Below, one piece after another: positions 1-8,994 of a DNA stretch of 64,000 nt. The notes below the pieces were generated by a model. The model saw nothing but the letters and a program-made list of their open reading frames with translations, did not search any database and was not told the origin of the DNA. Position 1 is the stretch's first letter. Each line of letters opens with the position of its first letter. A program made the translations under genes and the position numbers. Origin of the DNA: Allofournierella massiliensis (GTDB lineage: Bacteria; Bacillota; Clostridia; Oscillospirales; Ruminococcaceae); assembly GCF_004345265.1 (NCBI RefSeq), contig NZ_SLUM01000005.1, positions 62,001 to 126,000 of the forward strand, read 5' to 3'.

Positions 1-118
1 CTAAACTTTTGGATTTTCCTACAATGCCAACTACGGCGGAATCCCTCCCACTCCTTATATCTTTCTGTATACATTGAATTTGTATTTAGTAAAATGCAGA
101 CAACACCACGGATCGGCT

Positions 119-142
119 TTTGGTTGGACAATTCCAACCAAA
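119..142. repeat. 10-bp inverted repeat upstream of tet(W)
   Basis: Arms at 119-128 and 133-142 (TTTGGTTGGA / TCCAACCAAA) pair perfectly around a 4-nt loop. No T-run follows, so this is not an obvious terminator. The rest of 1-230 shows no supportable gene. Confidence 0.45.
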
Positions 143-231
143 CACCACAGCAGACAGCAGAAAACATTCTGAACGCTAGGAAGCCGGTATGATTGTTACA
201 TATAAGGGGAAGAAAAATTTCTTTTAGGTAC

Positions 232-260
232 TTGCTTTCCTAAAACTGATGTGATACAAT
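232..260 (+). promoter_or_regulatory. tet(W) promoter
   Basis: A -35 like TTGCTT (232-237) and a -10 TACAAT (255-260) are separated by exactly 17 bp. They sit just upstream of the leader peptide and attenuator of tet(W), as in the Tet(M)-class genes. Confidence 0.7.
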
Positions 261-288
261 GATTTAATCCAGAAAAGGAGTAAAAAAT

Positions 289-312
289 ATGCGGCAAGGT
301 ATTCTTAAATAA
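289..312 (+). CDS. tet(W) leader peptide (7 aa)
   Basis: Short ORF MRQGILK preceded by AAAAGGAG. Its DNA forms the left arm of a long hairpin: 293-310 pairs with 384-402. In the Tet(M) class, slow translation of such a leader under tetracycline is thought to prevent premature termination. By analogy, this peptide is the sensor for tet(W) induction. It is too short for ordinary gene callers. Confidence 0.65.
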   Translation: MRQGILK

Positions 313-402
313 AACTATAATCAAATAGTGGGAACAAAGGATTATGATAGCTCCTTTTGTAGGGGCTTAGTTTTTTGTACCCAATTTAAGAATACTTTTG
401 CC
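293..402 (+). promoter_or_regulatory. tet(W) transcription attenuator
   Basis: The leader-peptide arm (293-310) is complementary to 384-402. Internal alternative pairings, for example ACAAAGGA with TCCTTTTGT, are followed by a T-run at 371-376. The layout matches the Tet(M)-type attenuator with mutually exclusive folds, so ribosome position in the leader would decide read-through. Confidence 0.65.
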
Positions 403-480
403 TTATCAATTTTGACATATCCCCAAAAACAGCAATCACAAACAGGTGTATGCTGTATATGTGTATGTCCGCAACTTATA

Positions 481-520
481 ATCCCCAGTGGTAAAAGTAT
501 TTTACTGCTGGGGATTTTTA
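481..520 (+). terminator. Intrinsic terminator in the tet(W) leader
   Basis: A 16-bp stem, allowing two G-U pairs, runs from ATCCCCAG to CTGGGGAT with a 3-nt loop and then TTTTTA. It lies 34 bp before the tet(W) start, the same place as the second terminator in tet(M) leaders. Confidence 0.75.
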
Positions 521-553
521 TGCCCTTTGGGGCTGTAAAGGGAGGACAATCAC

Positions 554-2473
554 ATGAAAATAATCAATATTGGAATTCTTGCCCATGTAGACGCTGGAAA
601 GACGACCTTGACGGAGAGCCTGCTATATGCCAGCGGAGCCATTTCAGAACCGGGGAGCGTCGAAAAAGGGACAACGAGGACGGACACCATGTTTTTGGAG
701 CGGCAGCGTGGGATTACCATTCAAGCGGCAGTCACTTCCTTCCAGTGGCACAGATGTAAAGTTAACATTGTGGATACGCCCGGCCACATGGATTTTTTGG
801 CGGAGGTGTACCGCTCTTTGGCTGTTTTAGATGGGGCCATCTTGGTGATCTCCGCTAAAGATGGCGTGCAGGCCCAGACCCGTATTCTGTTCCATGCCCT
901 GCGGAAAATGAACATTCCCACCGTTATCTTTATCAACAAGATCGACCAGGCTGGCGTTGATTTGCAGAGCGTGGTTCAGTCTGTTCGGGATAAGCTCTCC
1001 GCCGATATTATCATCAAGCAGACGGTGTCGCTGTCCCCGGAAATAGTCCTGGAGGAAAATACCGACATAGAAGCATGGGATGCGGTCATCGAAAATAACG
1101 ATGAATTATTGGAAAAGTATATCGCAGGAGAACCAATCAGCCGGGAAAAACTTGCGCGGGAGGAACAGCAGCGGGTTCAAGACGCCTCCCTGTTCCCAGT
1201 CTATCATGGCAGCGCCAAAAATGGCCTTGGCATTCAACCGTTGATGGATGCGGTGACAGGACTGTTCCAACCGATTGGGGAACAGGGGAGCGCCACCCTA
1301 TGCGGCAGCGTTTTCAAGGTTGAGTACACCGATTGCGGCCAGCGGCGTGTCTATCTGCGGCTATACAGCGGAACGCTGCGCCTGCGGGATACGGTGGCCC
1401 TGGCCGGGAGAGAAAAGCTGAAAATCACAGAGATGCGTATTCCATCCAAAGGGGAAATTGTTCGGACAGACACCGCTTATCCGGGCGAAATTGTTATCCT
1501 TCCCAGCGACAGCGTGAGGTTAAACGATGTATTAGGGGATCAAACCCGGCTCCCTCGTAAAAGGTGGCGCGAGGACCCCCTCCCCATGCTGCGGACGACG
1601 ATTGCGCCGAAAACGGCAGCGCAAAGAGAACGGCTGCTGGACGCTCTTACGCAACTTGCGGATACTGACCCGCTTTTGCGTTGCGAAGTGGATTCCATCA
1701 CCCATGAGATCATTCTTTCTTTTTTGGGCCGGGTGCAGTTGGAGGTTGTTTCCGCTTTGCTGTCGGAAAAATACAAGCTTGAAACAGTGGTAAAGGAACC
1801 CTCCGTCATTTATATGGAGCGGCCGCTCAAAGCAGCCAGCCACACCATCGATATCGAGGTGCCGCCCAACCCGTTTTGGGCATCCATAGGACTGTCTGTT
1901 ACACCACTCTCGCTTGGCTCCGGTGTACAATACGAGAGCCGGGTTTCGCTGGGATACTTGAACCAGAGTTTTCAAAACGCTGTCAGGGATGGTATCCGTT
2001 ACGGGCTGGAGCAGGGCTTGTTCGGCTGGAACGTAACGGACTGTAAGATTTGCTTTGAATACGGGCTTTATTACAGTCCGGTCAGCACGCCGGCGGACTT
2101 CCGCTCATTGGCCCCGATTGTATTGGAACAGGCATTGAAGGAATCGGGGACGCAGCTGCTGGAACCTTATCTCTCCTTCATCCTCTATGCGCCCCAGGAA
2201 TACCTTTCCAGGGCTTATCATGATGCACCGAAATACTGTGCCACCATCGAAACGGCCCAGGTAAAAAAGGATGAAGTTGTCTTTACTGGCGAGATTCCCG
2301 CCCGCTGTATACAGGCATACCGTACTGATCTGGCCTTTTACACCAACGGGCGGAGCGTATGCCTTACAGAGCTGAAAGGATATCAGGCCGCTGTCGGTCA
2401 GCCGGTCATCCAGCCCCGCCGTCCAAACAGCCGCCTGGACAAGGTGCGCCATATGTTTCAGAAGGTAATGTAA
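554..2473 (+). CDS. tet(W): Tetracycline resistance ribosomal protection protein Tet(W)
   Basis: This 639-aa translational GTPase resembles EF-G and releases tetracycline from the ribosomal A site in the cytoplasm. The N-terminal G domain is intact: G1 AHVDAGKTT (10-18), G3 DTPGH (74-78) and G4 NKID (128-131), followed by EF-G-like domains II to V. The length equals the usual 639 aa of Tet(W), and the sequence agrees with my recollection of Tet(W) almost throughout, with only a few apparent substitutions. The start follows GGGAGGA at good spacing and leaves the family N-terminus [18 protein letters not shown] intact. Upstream lie its promoter, leader peptide and attenuator, so it is probably tetracycline inducible. 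It precedes an unrelated methyltransferase and the mobilizable unit, which fits cargo status. Confidence 0.97.
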   Translation: MKIINIGILAHVDAGKTTLTESLLYASGAISEPGSVEKGTTRTDTMFLERQRGITIQAAVTSFQWHRCKVNIVDTPGHMDFLAEVYRSLAVLDGAILVISAKDGVQAQTRILFHALRKMNIPTVIFINKIDQAGVDLQSVVQSVRDKLSADIIIKQTVSLSPEIVLEENTDIEAWDAVIENNDELLEKYIAGEPISREKLAREEQQRVQDASLFPVYHGSAKNGLGIQPLMDAVTGLFQPIGEQGSATLCGSVFKVEYTDCGQRRVYLRLYSGTLRLRDTVALAGREKLKITEMRIPSKGEIVRTDTAYPGEIVILPSDSVRLNDVLGDQTRLPRKRWREDPLPMLRTTIAPKTAAQRERLLDALTQLADTDPLLRCEVDSITHEIILSFLGRVQLEVVSALLSEKYKLETVVKEPSVIYMERPLKAASHTIDIEVPPNPFWASIGLSVTPLSLGSGVQYESRVSLGYLNQSFQNAVRDGIRYGLEQGLFGWNVTDCKICFEYGLYYSPVSTPADFRSLAPIVLEQALKESGTQLLEPYLSFILYAPQEYLSRAYHDAPKYCATIETAQVKKDEVVFTGEIPARCIQAYRTDLAFYTNGRSVCLTELKGYQAAVGQPVIQPRRPNSRLDKVRHMFQKVM

Positions 2474-2523
2474 AGATACATAATCGTCAAGACGGCAACA
2501 ATCAGAAGTTATGGAGGGTAACA

Positions 2524-3291
2524 ATGGAATATAGTAAGGAAGATTTAATGGAAGCAAAAAAGCAAATTTGGGGAGTGGGAGAGAACATGGGAACAGAGGA
2601 AAGTAAAAAAATCTGGGAGGAGAACGCACAATTTTGGGATAATGCAATGGGTGACGAATCTAATGAATTTCACAGAGAGGTAGTGCGTCCCAAAGTAACG
2701 GAACTTCTATCTCCTAATCCTGCGGATTACATTTTGGATATTGCGTGTGGCAATGGAAATTATTCTTCGTATCTTGCACAAAGAGGCGCTTCGGTTGTCG
2801 CTTTTGATTACAGCAAAAAAATGATAGAATTGGCTAAAAGACGGCAATCACAATATGCAAAACAAATTGAATTTTGTGTGGCGGATGCGACCGATAGAAA
2901 AAGTATATTAGAATTAAAAAGAAATCGAGCCTTTACGAAAGCAGTTTCTAATATGGCAATTATGGATATTACGGATATTGAACCACTTCTTATGGCTGTT
3001 TATGAACTGTTGCAGGAAAGCGGAATTTTTGTCTTTGCAACGCAACACCCTTGTTTTGTCACGTTGACTGAAAAATATATGACACCGCACAGTTACTATG
3101 ATATAGCGATTGAAGGGCAACCGAAAGAGCAGATTTATTATCATCGTTCCATACAAGATATTTTTAACCTTTGTTTTAGAGCTGGATTTGTCATTGATGG
3201 ATTTTATGAAGAATGTTTTAAAACCAACAAAGAAATTCCTATGGTAATGATAGTAAGGCTTAAGAAGGTAAAACGTGATAGCTTAAAATAA
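2524..3291 (+). CDS. Class I SAM-dependent methyltransferase, chimeric N-terminus
   Basis: About 255 aa with a Rossmann SAM-binding motif I (ILDIACGNGNYSSYL), an acidic residue after strand 2 (VVAFDYSKKM) and a typical class I methyltransferase tail. The substrate is unknown. Two starts are possible: ATG 2524 behind GGAGGG, and in-frame ATG 2587 behind its own GGGAG. The first 15 residues (MEYSKEDLMEAKKQI) look like the start of an unrelated small protein common near Tet genes, so the true methyltransferase may begin at 2587 (234 aa). The gene is visibly richer in A and T than tet(W) and the mob genes, a sign of separate origin. It could modify a small molecule or an antibiotic; nothing here decides that. 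Confidence 0.8.
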   Translation: MEYSKEDLMEAKKQIWGVGENMGTEESKKIWEENAQFWDNAMGDESNEFHREVVRPKVTELLSPNPADYILDIACGNGNYSSYLAQRGASVVAFDYSKKMIELAKRRQSQYAKQIEFCVADATDRKSILELKRNRAFTKAVSNMAIMDITDIEPLLMAVYELLQESGIFVFATQHPCFVTLTEKYMTPHSYYDIAIEGQPKEQIYYHRSIQDIFNLCFRAGFVIDGFYEECFKTNKEIPMVMIVRLKKVKRDSLK

Positions 3292-3331
3292 ATTCAAGTT
3301 TGTCGGGTAAATAGCAAACCCAGCCGAGCCA

Positions 3332-3373
3332 GTCAACGGTCAAGATGAACGGCGCATATGCGCAGCCGTTGAC
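3332..3373. repeat. Inverted repeat before the mobilization unit
   Basis: GTCAACGG (3332-3339) pairs with CCGTTGAC (3366-3373) around a loop containing CGCATATGCG. It lies between the methyltransferase and the sigma-like gene. Possible roles are a regulatory hairpin or an element-end motif. Confidence 0.5.
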
Positions 3374-3462
3374 AGCCCCGCCCGCCTTTGCTGGTAGGCA
3401 ATCAAGGGGCGACAGCAAGAAGTGCCACCGCCCCGCACTATTATTCAGAAAGGGGAATTTCC

Positions 3463-3885
3463 ATGACCGACCAGATAGCCTATCAAGAATATATCCAGCG
3501 CAGGTACAACGCCTTTTGCAAGACTGTTATCCGCTGTGCCGCCTTGGACAAGATTTTGAAGCTTAAACGGCAATGGGAACGGCAAGTTTCCCTTGACTAT
3601 CTGATGAACGAGAAGTTTGTCCAGTTTGCCGCGTCGGAGCCGGACGAGGAATACCCATTTACCGTCTGCGGTCAGACCGTCCTGCTCTGCAACGCCGCCC
3701 TTGCCGACGCGATCTCTGTTTTGCCGGAGCAGACGCGGGAAGAAATCCTGCGCTATTACTTTCTGCGCCAGCCGCAGCGCGTGATCGGCGCGTGTATTGG
3801 CCGGTCACGCAGCACAGCGGGGCGGCATATCCAGCTTGCCTTGCAGCGGCTACGCGAAGAAATGGGGGTGAGCCGGTATGAGTAG
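3463..3885 (+). CDS. Sigma-70 region 4-like regulator
   Basis: A 140-aa protein with a C-terminal helix-turn-helix typical of sigma region 4 (TREEILRYYFLRQPQRVIGACIGRSRSTAGRHIQLALQ in pieces at about 93-128). ATG 3463 was chosen because it follows AAAGGGG at good spacing; the longer reading from 3388 lacks this. Such sigma-like proteins open the regulatory cassette of mobilizable and conjugative elements and probably control element genes, but no target is visible. The 3' end overlaps the next gene by 8 nt, indicating translational coupling. Confidence 0.75.
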   Translation: MTDQIAYQEYIQRRYNAFCKTVIRCAALDKILKLKRQWERQVSLDYLMNEKFVQFAASEPDEEYPFTVCGQTVLLCNAALADAISVLPEQTREEILRYYFLRQPQRVIGACIGRSRSTAGRHIQLALQRLREEMGVSRYE

Positions 3886-4090
3886 ACTTCTCCCCTATGA
3901 AACAATCCTCAAAGCCCGTGAGGGCGACCCAGAAGCCGTGAACGCTGTCCTGCTCCACTACGCCGGATATATCCGCTATTTCTCAAAAGTGAACGGGCAG
4001 GTCAACGCCGAGGTGGAGGACTATGTAAAGCAGCGGTTAATTGACTGTCAATTCAAGTTCCGGCTTGACGAACCACCGGACAAGTCATAA
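3878..4090 (+). CDS. Helix-turn-helix protein of conjugative elements
   Basis: A 70-aa protein of the small HTH family paired with sigma-like proteins in Clostridia elements. The segment ETILKAREGDPEAVNAVLLHYAGYI resembles sigma-70 region 2 or HTH_16. It overlaps the upstream sigma-like gene by 8 nt, so the two are likely cotranslated and may act together as a split sigma factor. A strong terminator follows at 4126. Confidence 0.75.
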   Translation: MSRLLPYETILKAREGDPEAVNAVLLHYAGYIRYFSKVNGQVNAEVEDYVKQRLIDCQFKFRLDEPPDKS

Positions 4091-4125
4091 AAACTGAATA
4101 CCAGCCGCCACCGACGCGGCCAGCG

Positions 4126-4163
4126 AAAGCAGTAAGTCTTGAAAAAGATTTACTGCTTTTTTT
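4126..4163 (+). terminator. Intrinsic terminator after the sigma/HTH pair
   Basis: AAAGCAGTAA (4126-4135) pairs with TTACTGCTTT (4150-4159), followed by a T-run. It ends the regulatory pair. Confidence 0.8.
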
Positions 4164-4640
4164 GTTGTCCGGCTCCGCTCCCGGCCATTTTGCCCCCTGC
4201 CGGTTGTAGTAGTAAGCGAGGAGGGAATTTTTCTGCCCTGGTGTTTGGCATTTGGAGCATTTACCCGTAGTAGAGGGCAAAGAGAAAGGATTTCTCCAAC
4301 ACCGGGTAGAAACCACTGCGTCCGGTGTCATTTTAGCGAAAGCGGGCAGGAATGCCCTTTACAGGATTAGTAGTAGCAGAAAAAGAGAAACAAACTTTTG
4401 TGGTTGCAGTTTTCCAAAAAAGTGGCGGACGGAAGTGAGAGAAAGTTTGCAGTCACGGAGAGCAAGTATCGACCAGTGTACCAAATTTCGCTTTTCGCTC
4501 ATTTGTCCCCCGGTCAGATACTTGTTGGGGTTGCCACCCCAAACCCGCCTTTTGCGGCTTGCGCCGCTGAAAAAACTTGCCCCAATACTTGTGTTTTAGA
4601 TAAAAATTGTCCGTTGCAGTTTGAAAGGAGTTGAGCCACC
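4164..4640. other. Non-coding, oriT-like region before mobC
   Basis: About 480 bp without a credible gene. It contains TTGGGGT/ACCCCAA (4525-4531 / 4536-4542, 4-nt loop), and ATACTTG appears on both sides of that hairpin. It directly precedes mobC and a relaxase gene, the usual place of oriT. The nick site was not identified. Confidence 0.5.
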
Positions 4641-5042
4641 ATGCCACACAAAACCTACAACACCCCCAAGCGGAAATGTGTTGTCAAGACCCGTCTGACC
4701 GAGGACGAGCGCAGAGCCTTTGAGGACAAATGCGCCGCCCTCTCCATGAGCCAGTCCGAGTATATCCGGCAAGCCGTTTTTTACAGCCGGATTTCTCCTG
4801 TTATCCGGGTGACTGCCCACAGCGAAGAAATGCTCACCGCCATATCTTCCCTTGTGGCGCAGTACGGGAAAATCGGCAGCAACCTGAACCAGATCGCCCG
4901 GTATCTCAACGAATACGGCGCACCCTACAACGCCCTGTCCAGTGAGGTGAGAGCCGCTGTTTCCGACCTTGCCGCCCTCAAATTCGAGGTGCTGAAAGTG
5001 ATAGGTGAAGCCTATGGCAACGATCAAGCATATCAGCTCTAA
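4641..5042 (+). CDS. mobC: MobC-like relaxosome protein
   Basis: A 133-aa protein with an N-terminal basic region and ribbon-helix-helix segment (VVKTRLTEDERRAFEDKCAAL, about 15-35), then the MobC signature IGSNLNQIARYLNEYG near 85-100. MobC proteins bind oriT and help the relaxase reach its nick site. The start ATG follows AAAGGAG. It overlaps the relaxase gene by 29 nt, so the two are coupled. The oriT-like DNA lies immediately upstream. Confidence 0.9.
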   Translation: MPHKTYNTPKRKCVVKTRLTEDERRAFEDKCAALSMSQSEYIRQAVFYSRISPVIRVTAHSEEMLTAISSLVAQYGKIGSNLNQIARYLNEYGAPYNALSSEVRAAVSDLAALKFEVLKVIGEAYGNDQAYQL

Positions 5043-6630
5043 AAATGCCGACTACGGAGCCGCCGAAGCCTATCTCACCTTTGAGCATGACGAGTTTACC
5101 ATGAAACCCACCCTTGATGAAGCCGGGCGGCTCATTCCCCGGCAGGACTACCGGCTGGACACGCTGAACTGCGGGGAGGAAGATTTTGCCCTGTCATGTA
5201 TCCGGGCAAATCTGCGGTACGGCAAGAACAGCAAACGGGAGGACATCAAGAGCCACCACTATATCATCAGCTTTGACCCACGGGACGGGCCGGACAACGG
5301 CCTGACCGTAGACCGGGCGCAGGCGTTGGGGGAGCAATTCTGTAAAGAGCATTTCCCCGGCCATCAGGCCCTTGTCTGCACCCACCCGGACGGGCATAAC
5401 CACAGCGGCAACATCCATGTGCATATCGTCATTAACAGCCTGCGGATAGAGGAAGTGCCGTTCCTGCCCTACATGGACAGGCCAGCGGACACGAAAGCCG
5501 GGTGCAAGCACCGCTGCACCGACGCAGCCCTACGCTACTTCAAGTCCGAGGTCATGGAGATGTGCCACCGGGAAGGACTTTACCAAATCGACCTCTTGAA
5601 CGGCAGCAAGAACCGTGTCACAGACCGGGAATATTGGGCGCAGAAAAAGGGACAGGCCGCACTGGACAAGCAGAACGCCCCCATGATTGCAGGCGGTATC
5701 ACGCCCCGGCAGACCAAGTTTGAAACGAACAAGGAGAAGCTGCGGCAGACCCTACGGAAAGCCCTTGCCACCGCTGCCAGCTTTGACGAGTTTTCTTCTC
5801 TGCTGCTGCGGGAGGGTGTGACCGTTAAGGAGAGCCGGGGGCGGCTATCCTATCTCACGCCGGACAGGACAAAGCCCATTACCGCCCGCAAGCTGGGCGA
5901 CGATTTTGACCGCGCCGCTGTCCTTGCCGTTTTGGAGCGGAACGCCGCCAGAGCCGCAGAAAAGGCCGCGGCTATACCCGAATATCCCCGGCATGGGAAA
6001 ACCGACATACAGCCCACAAAAGCCCCTCAAACCGCTCCGAATGTACAGCGGCTTGTGGACATTGAGCAGAAGAAAGCCGAGGGCAAAGGCCGGGGCTATG
6101 AACGCTGGGCGACCATGCACAACCTCAAACAAATGGCCGCGACGCTGAATGTGTATCAGGAATACGGCTTCACTTCCCCGGAGCAGTTAGAAGCCGCCGT
6201 TGATACCGCCTATCAGGAAATGCGCCAGACCAGCAGCGAACTGAAAGCACTGGAAACCAAGCTGCAAGGGAAAAAGGAGTTGCAGCAACAGGTACTTGCT
6301 TACGCCAAGACCAAGCCCGCCCGCGACGGGCTGAAAGCGCAGAAATCCGAGAAAGCCCGCGCCGCATACCGGCAGGCGCATGAGAGCGACTTTATTATAG
6401 CCGACGCAGCCGCCCGGTACTTCCGGGAGCATGGCATTACCAAGCTGCCCGCCCGAAAAGCGTTGCAGGACGAGATCGAGCAGCTTGTTTCCAAGAAATC
6501 CGGCCTGTATAACACCTACCACGAACAGAAACAGCGGTACACGGAGTTGCAGACCGTCAAGCGGAATATCGACCAGATTTTGCGCCGGGAGGAACCCCGC
6601 CGCAGAAAGGAGCAGAGCCATGAGCGATAA
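5014..6630 (+). CDS. MobP-type relaxase of the mobilizable unit
   Basis: About 538 aa. The three-histidine metal motif of HUH relaxases is visible at about 126-145 (HPDGHNHSGNIHVHIVIN), with an upstream conserved motif (HHYIISFDPRD, about 83-93). The N-terminus MATIKHISSKNADYGAAEAYL is typical of relaxases from Tn4451-like elements. The C-terminal half is a charged, coiled-coil rich tail. The enzyme would nick oriT, stay covalently attached through a tyrosine and pilot the strand. ATG 5014 is preferred over 5005 because of the GGTGA spacing. It is distinct from the second relaxase at 49515. Confidence 0.92.
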   Translation: MATIKHISSKNADYGAAEAYLTFEHDEFTMKPTLDEAGRLIPRQDYRLDTLNCGEEDFALSCIRANLRYGKNSKREDIKSHHYIISFDPRDGPDNGLTVDRAQALGEQFCKEHFPGHQALVCTHPDGHNHSGNIHVHIVINSLRIEEVPFLPYMDRPADTKAGCKHRCTDAALRYFKSEVMEMCHREGLYQIDLLNGSKNRVTDREYWAQKKGQAALDKQNAPMIAGGITPRQTKFETNKEKLRQTLRKALATAASFDEFSSLLLREGVTVKESRGRLSYLTPDRTKPITARKLGDDFDRAAVLAVLERNAARAAEKAAAIPEYPRHGKTDIQPTKAPQTAPNVQRLVDIEQKKAEGKGRGYERWATMHNLKQMAATLNVYQEYGFTSPEQLEAAVDTAYQEMRQTSSELKALETKLQGKKELQQQVLAYAKTKPARDGLKAQKSEKARAAYRQAHESDFIIADAAARYFREHGITKLPARKALQDEIEQLVSKKSGLYNTYHEQKQRYTELQTVKRNIDQILRREEPRRRKEQSHER

Positions 6631-7006
6631 GCTGCCCCGCATGGACTACCGCCAGCACCGGCGGGCGCGGCGGCTGGTGCATGAGTGCTGTAACTACGAC
6701 GAGGGGAACTGCCTGCTGTTGGACGACGGGGAGCCTTGCGTGTGCGTCCAGAGCATTTCCTTTTCCCTCATGTGCCGCTGGTTCCGTGTGGCTGTCCTGC
6801 CCCTTGACGGGGAACTGGCCGCAGCCCTCTTGTACCGGGGGAGCCGGAAACGGTGCGCCGTCTGCGGCGCGGCCTTTGTCCCAAAATCCAACCGGGGAAA
6901 ATACTGCCCCGGCTGCGCCGGACGCATGAAGAAACTCAAAGCCGCCGAGCGAAAGCGGAAACAAAGGCATAAATGTCACGCTTTAGAGCCTTTCAAACCC
7001 GCATAA
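6620..7006 (+). CDS. Cysteine-rich VLP-type protein
   Basis: A 128-aa protein. Its N-terminal half (RRLVHECCNYDEGNCLLLDD, CVCVQSISFSLMCRWF) matches the Cys_rich_VLP family of Firmicutes mobile elements. The second half adds a putative zinc knuckle (CAVCG...YCPGCAG) and a basic tail. Function unknown; the cysteines suggest metal binding and perhaps nucleic acid contact. ATG 6620 overlaps the relaxase end and follows AAAGGAG. Confidence 0.8.
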   Translation: MSDKLPRMDYRQHRRARRLVHECCNYDEGNCLLLDDGEPCVCVQSISFSLMCRWFRVAVLPLDGELAAALLYRGSRKRCAVCGAAFVPKSNRGKYCPGCAGRMKKLKAAERKRKQRHKCHALEPFKPA

Positions 7007-7118
7007 ATCAAGGCTTTTTTCGTGGGTGTCAAAGGGTTCGCGATACATTTATCCTTTTCCCCCGGAAACGCCGTCCTAAATGCGTACAAACGCCCCAAAT
7101 CCACCCCAAGGAGGAACC

Positions 7119-7877
7119 ATGTCAGACAACCGAAAATACTACTACCTCAAGCTGAAAGAGAATTACTTTGACGAGGACGCTATCGTGCTGCTGGAAAGTA
7201 TGCAGGACGGCATCCTCTATTCCAACATCCTCTTGAAACTGTACCTGAAATCGCTGAAAAACGGCGGGAAGTTGCAGCTTGATGAAAATATCCCCTACTC
7301 CGCGCAGATGATTGCCACCATTACCCGCCAGCAAGTCGGCACCGTAGAACGGGCTTTGCAGATTTTTATGAAGCTGGGGCTTGTGGAGCCGTTACAGAAC
7401 GGCGCGCTGTATATGAGCAACATTGAACTGCTTATCGGCCAATCCTCTACCGAGGGGGAGCGGAAACGGCGGGCAAGGCTGGCTTTGCAGGAACAGAAAG
7501 CCTTGCCAAAGGCCGGGGCGGACAAATGTCCACCATATCAAGCGGACATTTGTCCACCAGAGATAGAGATAGAGAAAGAGATAGAGATAGAAAAAGAGAG
7601 AGAGCGAGAGTTAGATACGGGACAGCCCGCCCGCGCCGCCTATGGCCGGTATGAAAATGTCTTTCTTTCGCAATCAGAACTGGACGGGCTGAAAGCAGAC
7701 CTGCCCGACAAGTGGAACTACTACATTGACCGGCTATCCTGCCATATCGCGTCCAGCGGCAAGCGATACCGCAGCCATGCCGCCACAATCTACAAATGGG
7801 CGCAGGAGGACGCAGCCAGGAAAGCCCCGAAAAAGGGCATACCAGACTACTCATGCAAGGAGGGCGAGAGTTTATGA
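7119..7877 (+). CDS. Replisome organizer-like replication protein
   Basis: A 252-aa protein with the phage replisome organizer N-terminal domain (about 1-115: YYYLKLKENYFDEDAIVLLESM and a winged-helix part). A middle low-complexity stretch of E, I, K and R is encoded by a purine tandem repeat at 7561-7612, and the C-terminal domain resembles DnaD-like replication proteins. It likely binds element DNA and recruits the DnaC-like partner encoded next. ATG 7119 follows AAGGAGGAAC. Its stop overlaps the next start (ATGA). Confidence 0.82.
   Translation: MSDNRKYYYLKLKENYFDEDAIVLLESMQDGILYSNILLKLYLKSLKNGGKLQLDENIPYSAQMIATITRQQVGTVERALQIFMKLGLVEPLQNGALYMSNIELLIGQSSTEGERKRRARLALQEQKALPKAGADKCPPYQADICPPEIEIEKEIEIEKERERELDTGQPARAAYGRYENVFLSQSELDGLKADLPDKWNYYIDRLSCHIASSGKRYRSHAATIYKWAQEDAARKAPKKGIPDYSCKEGESL
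7561..7612 (+). repeat. Purine tandem repeat in the replisome organizer gene
   Basis: GAGATA and GAGAAA hexamers recur, giving an EIEIEK-type peptide linker. Because the units are 6 bp, copy number changes would keep the reading frame. Confidence 0.7.
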
Positions 7878-8716
7878 AGAACGAAATCAACGCTGTTTTG
7901 GAGAATATGACGGCTGCCACCCCGGAGCCGGAGGATTACACCGGCGAGGACGGTTTACTGTACTGCGGCAAGTGCCGCAAGCCGAAAGAAGCCTATTTTG
8001 CGCCGGATAAGGCCGCTATCTTTGGCCGTGACCGCCACCCGGCAGAGTGCGTCTGCCAGAAAGCCGCCCGCGAGGAACGGGAAGCCGCCGAGAAGCGGCG
8101 CAGGCACCTTGACACCGTAGAAGAACTGAAACGCCGGGGCTTTACCGACCCCACCATGCGGGACTGGACTTTTGAGAACGACAACGGCAGGAACCCGCAG
8201 ACCGGGCTTGCCCGCCGGTATGTGGAGCATTGGGAAGATATGCGGACAGACAATATCGGCTGCCTGTTCTGGGGCGGCGTGGGAACCGGGAAAAGCTACC
8301 TTGCGGGCTGTATCGCAAACGCCCTCATGGAGAAAGAAATCCCCGTCCACATGACGAACTTTGCCCTTATCCTCAACGACCTTGCCGCCAGCTTCGAGGG
8401 CAGGAACGAATACATTTCCCGCCTTTGCCGCTATCCGCTGCTTATCCTTGACGATTTTGGCATGGAGCGCGGGACGGAATACGGGCTGGAACAGGTTTTC
8501 AATGTGATTGACAGCCGTTACCGCAGCGGCAGGCCGCTGATCGTCACGACCAACCTCACGCTGGACGACCTGCACAACCCGGAGGACACCGCCCATTCCC
8601 GGATTTATGACCGGCTGCTTTCCATGTGTGTCCCGGTACGCTTTACCGGCGACAACTTCCGGCAGGAAACCGCGCAGCGGAAAATGGAGAGCATGAAGAA
8701 ACTGATTACCGACTGA
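7874..8716 (+). CDS. DnaC/IstB-like helicase-loading ATPase
   Basis: A 280-aa AAA+ protein. A zinc-finger-like N-terminus (CGKCRKPK ... CVCQ) precedes Walker A (GGVGTGKS, about 134-141) and Walker B (LLILDDFGME, about 188-197), with a sensor region VTTNLTLDDL. It belongs with the DnaC/DnaI helicase loaders and would load a host or element helicase at the origin bound by the preceding replisome organizer. The start overlaps the upstream stop as ATGA, indicating coupling. Confidence 0.9.
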   Translation: MKNEINAVLENMTAATPEPEDYTGEDGLLYCGKCRKPKEAYFAPDKAAIFGRDRHPAECVCQKAAREEREAAEKRRRHLDTVEELKRRGFTDPTMRDWTFENDNGRNPQTGLARRYVEHWEDMRTDNIGCLFWGGVGTGKSYLAGCIANALMEKEIPVHMTNFALILNDLAASFEGRNEYISRLCRYPLLILDDFGMERGTEYGLEQVFNVIDSRYRSGRPLIVTTNLTLDDLHNPEDTAHSRIYDRLLSMCVPVRFTGDNFRQETAQRKMESMKKLITD

Positions 8717-8730
8717 AAGGAGTATTGCCT

Positions 8731-8925
8731 ATGGCAGATAACAAGAAGCACGACACCCGCACCGCCCGCCGCCCCGACTGCGTGACGGAAATCCGCATGG
8801 GCAATTCCGTCCTTGTCGTGTCCGGCTATTTCAAGAAAGACACGACCACCACCGCCGCCGACAAAATGGCGCGGGTACTGGAAGCGGAAGCCGCTGCTAC
8901 ACAGGAGCCTACTTATCCGGCGTGA
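8731..8925 (+). CDS. tnpW: Transposon-encoded protein TnpW
   Basis: A 64-aa protein matching TnpW of Tn4451-type elements, with the core ARRPDCVTEIRMGNSVLVVSG. No catalytic motif is visible; its role in transposition is unclear. ATG 8731 follows GAAAGGAG. It is the last gene of the + strand mob/rep operon before the cargo gene. Confidence 0.8.
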   Translation: MADNKKHDTRTARRPDCVTEIRMGNSVLVVSGYFKKDTTTTAADKMARVLEAEAAATQEPTYPA

Positions 8926-8944
8926 GCCGGAGCATGAGGAAAGC

Positions 8945-8973
8945 GGCCATGCCGGGGAGCTTGGCCGCTGTAA
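8945..8973. repeat. Inverted repeat after tnpW
   Basis: AGCGGCC and GGCCGCT pair around a loop of about 14 nt. There is no T-run. It may mark the junction where the reversed cargo gene was added. Confidence 0.4.
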
Positions 8974-8994
8974 ATAGGCTTCTAAACACGGATT

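Noticed and set aside
328-759. 143-aa reading frame over the tet(W) leader
   Set aside because: It covers the attenuator hairpins and runs out of frame into tet(W); no ribosome site, and the region is regulatory.
4252-4634. Small overlapping frames (115 and 78 aa) in the region before mobC
   Set aside because: Poor codon pattern and no ribosome site; the region looks like oriT DNA with hairpins.
7561-7612. CRISPR-like or minisatellite repeat
   Set aside because: The repeat is continuous, 6-bp and lies inside a reading frame, so it encodes a linker.
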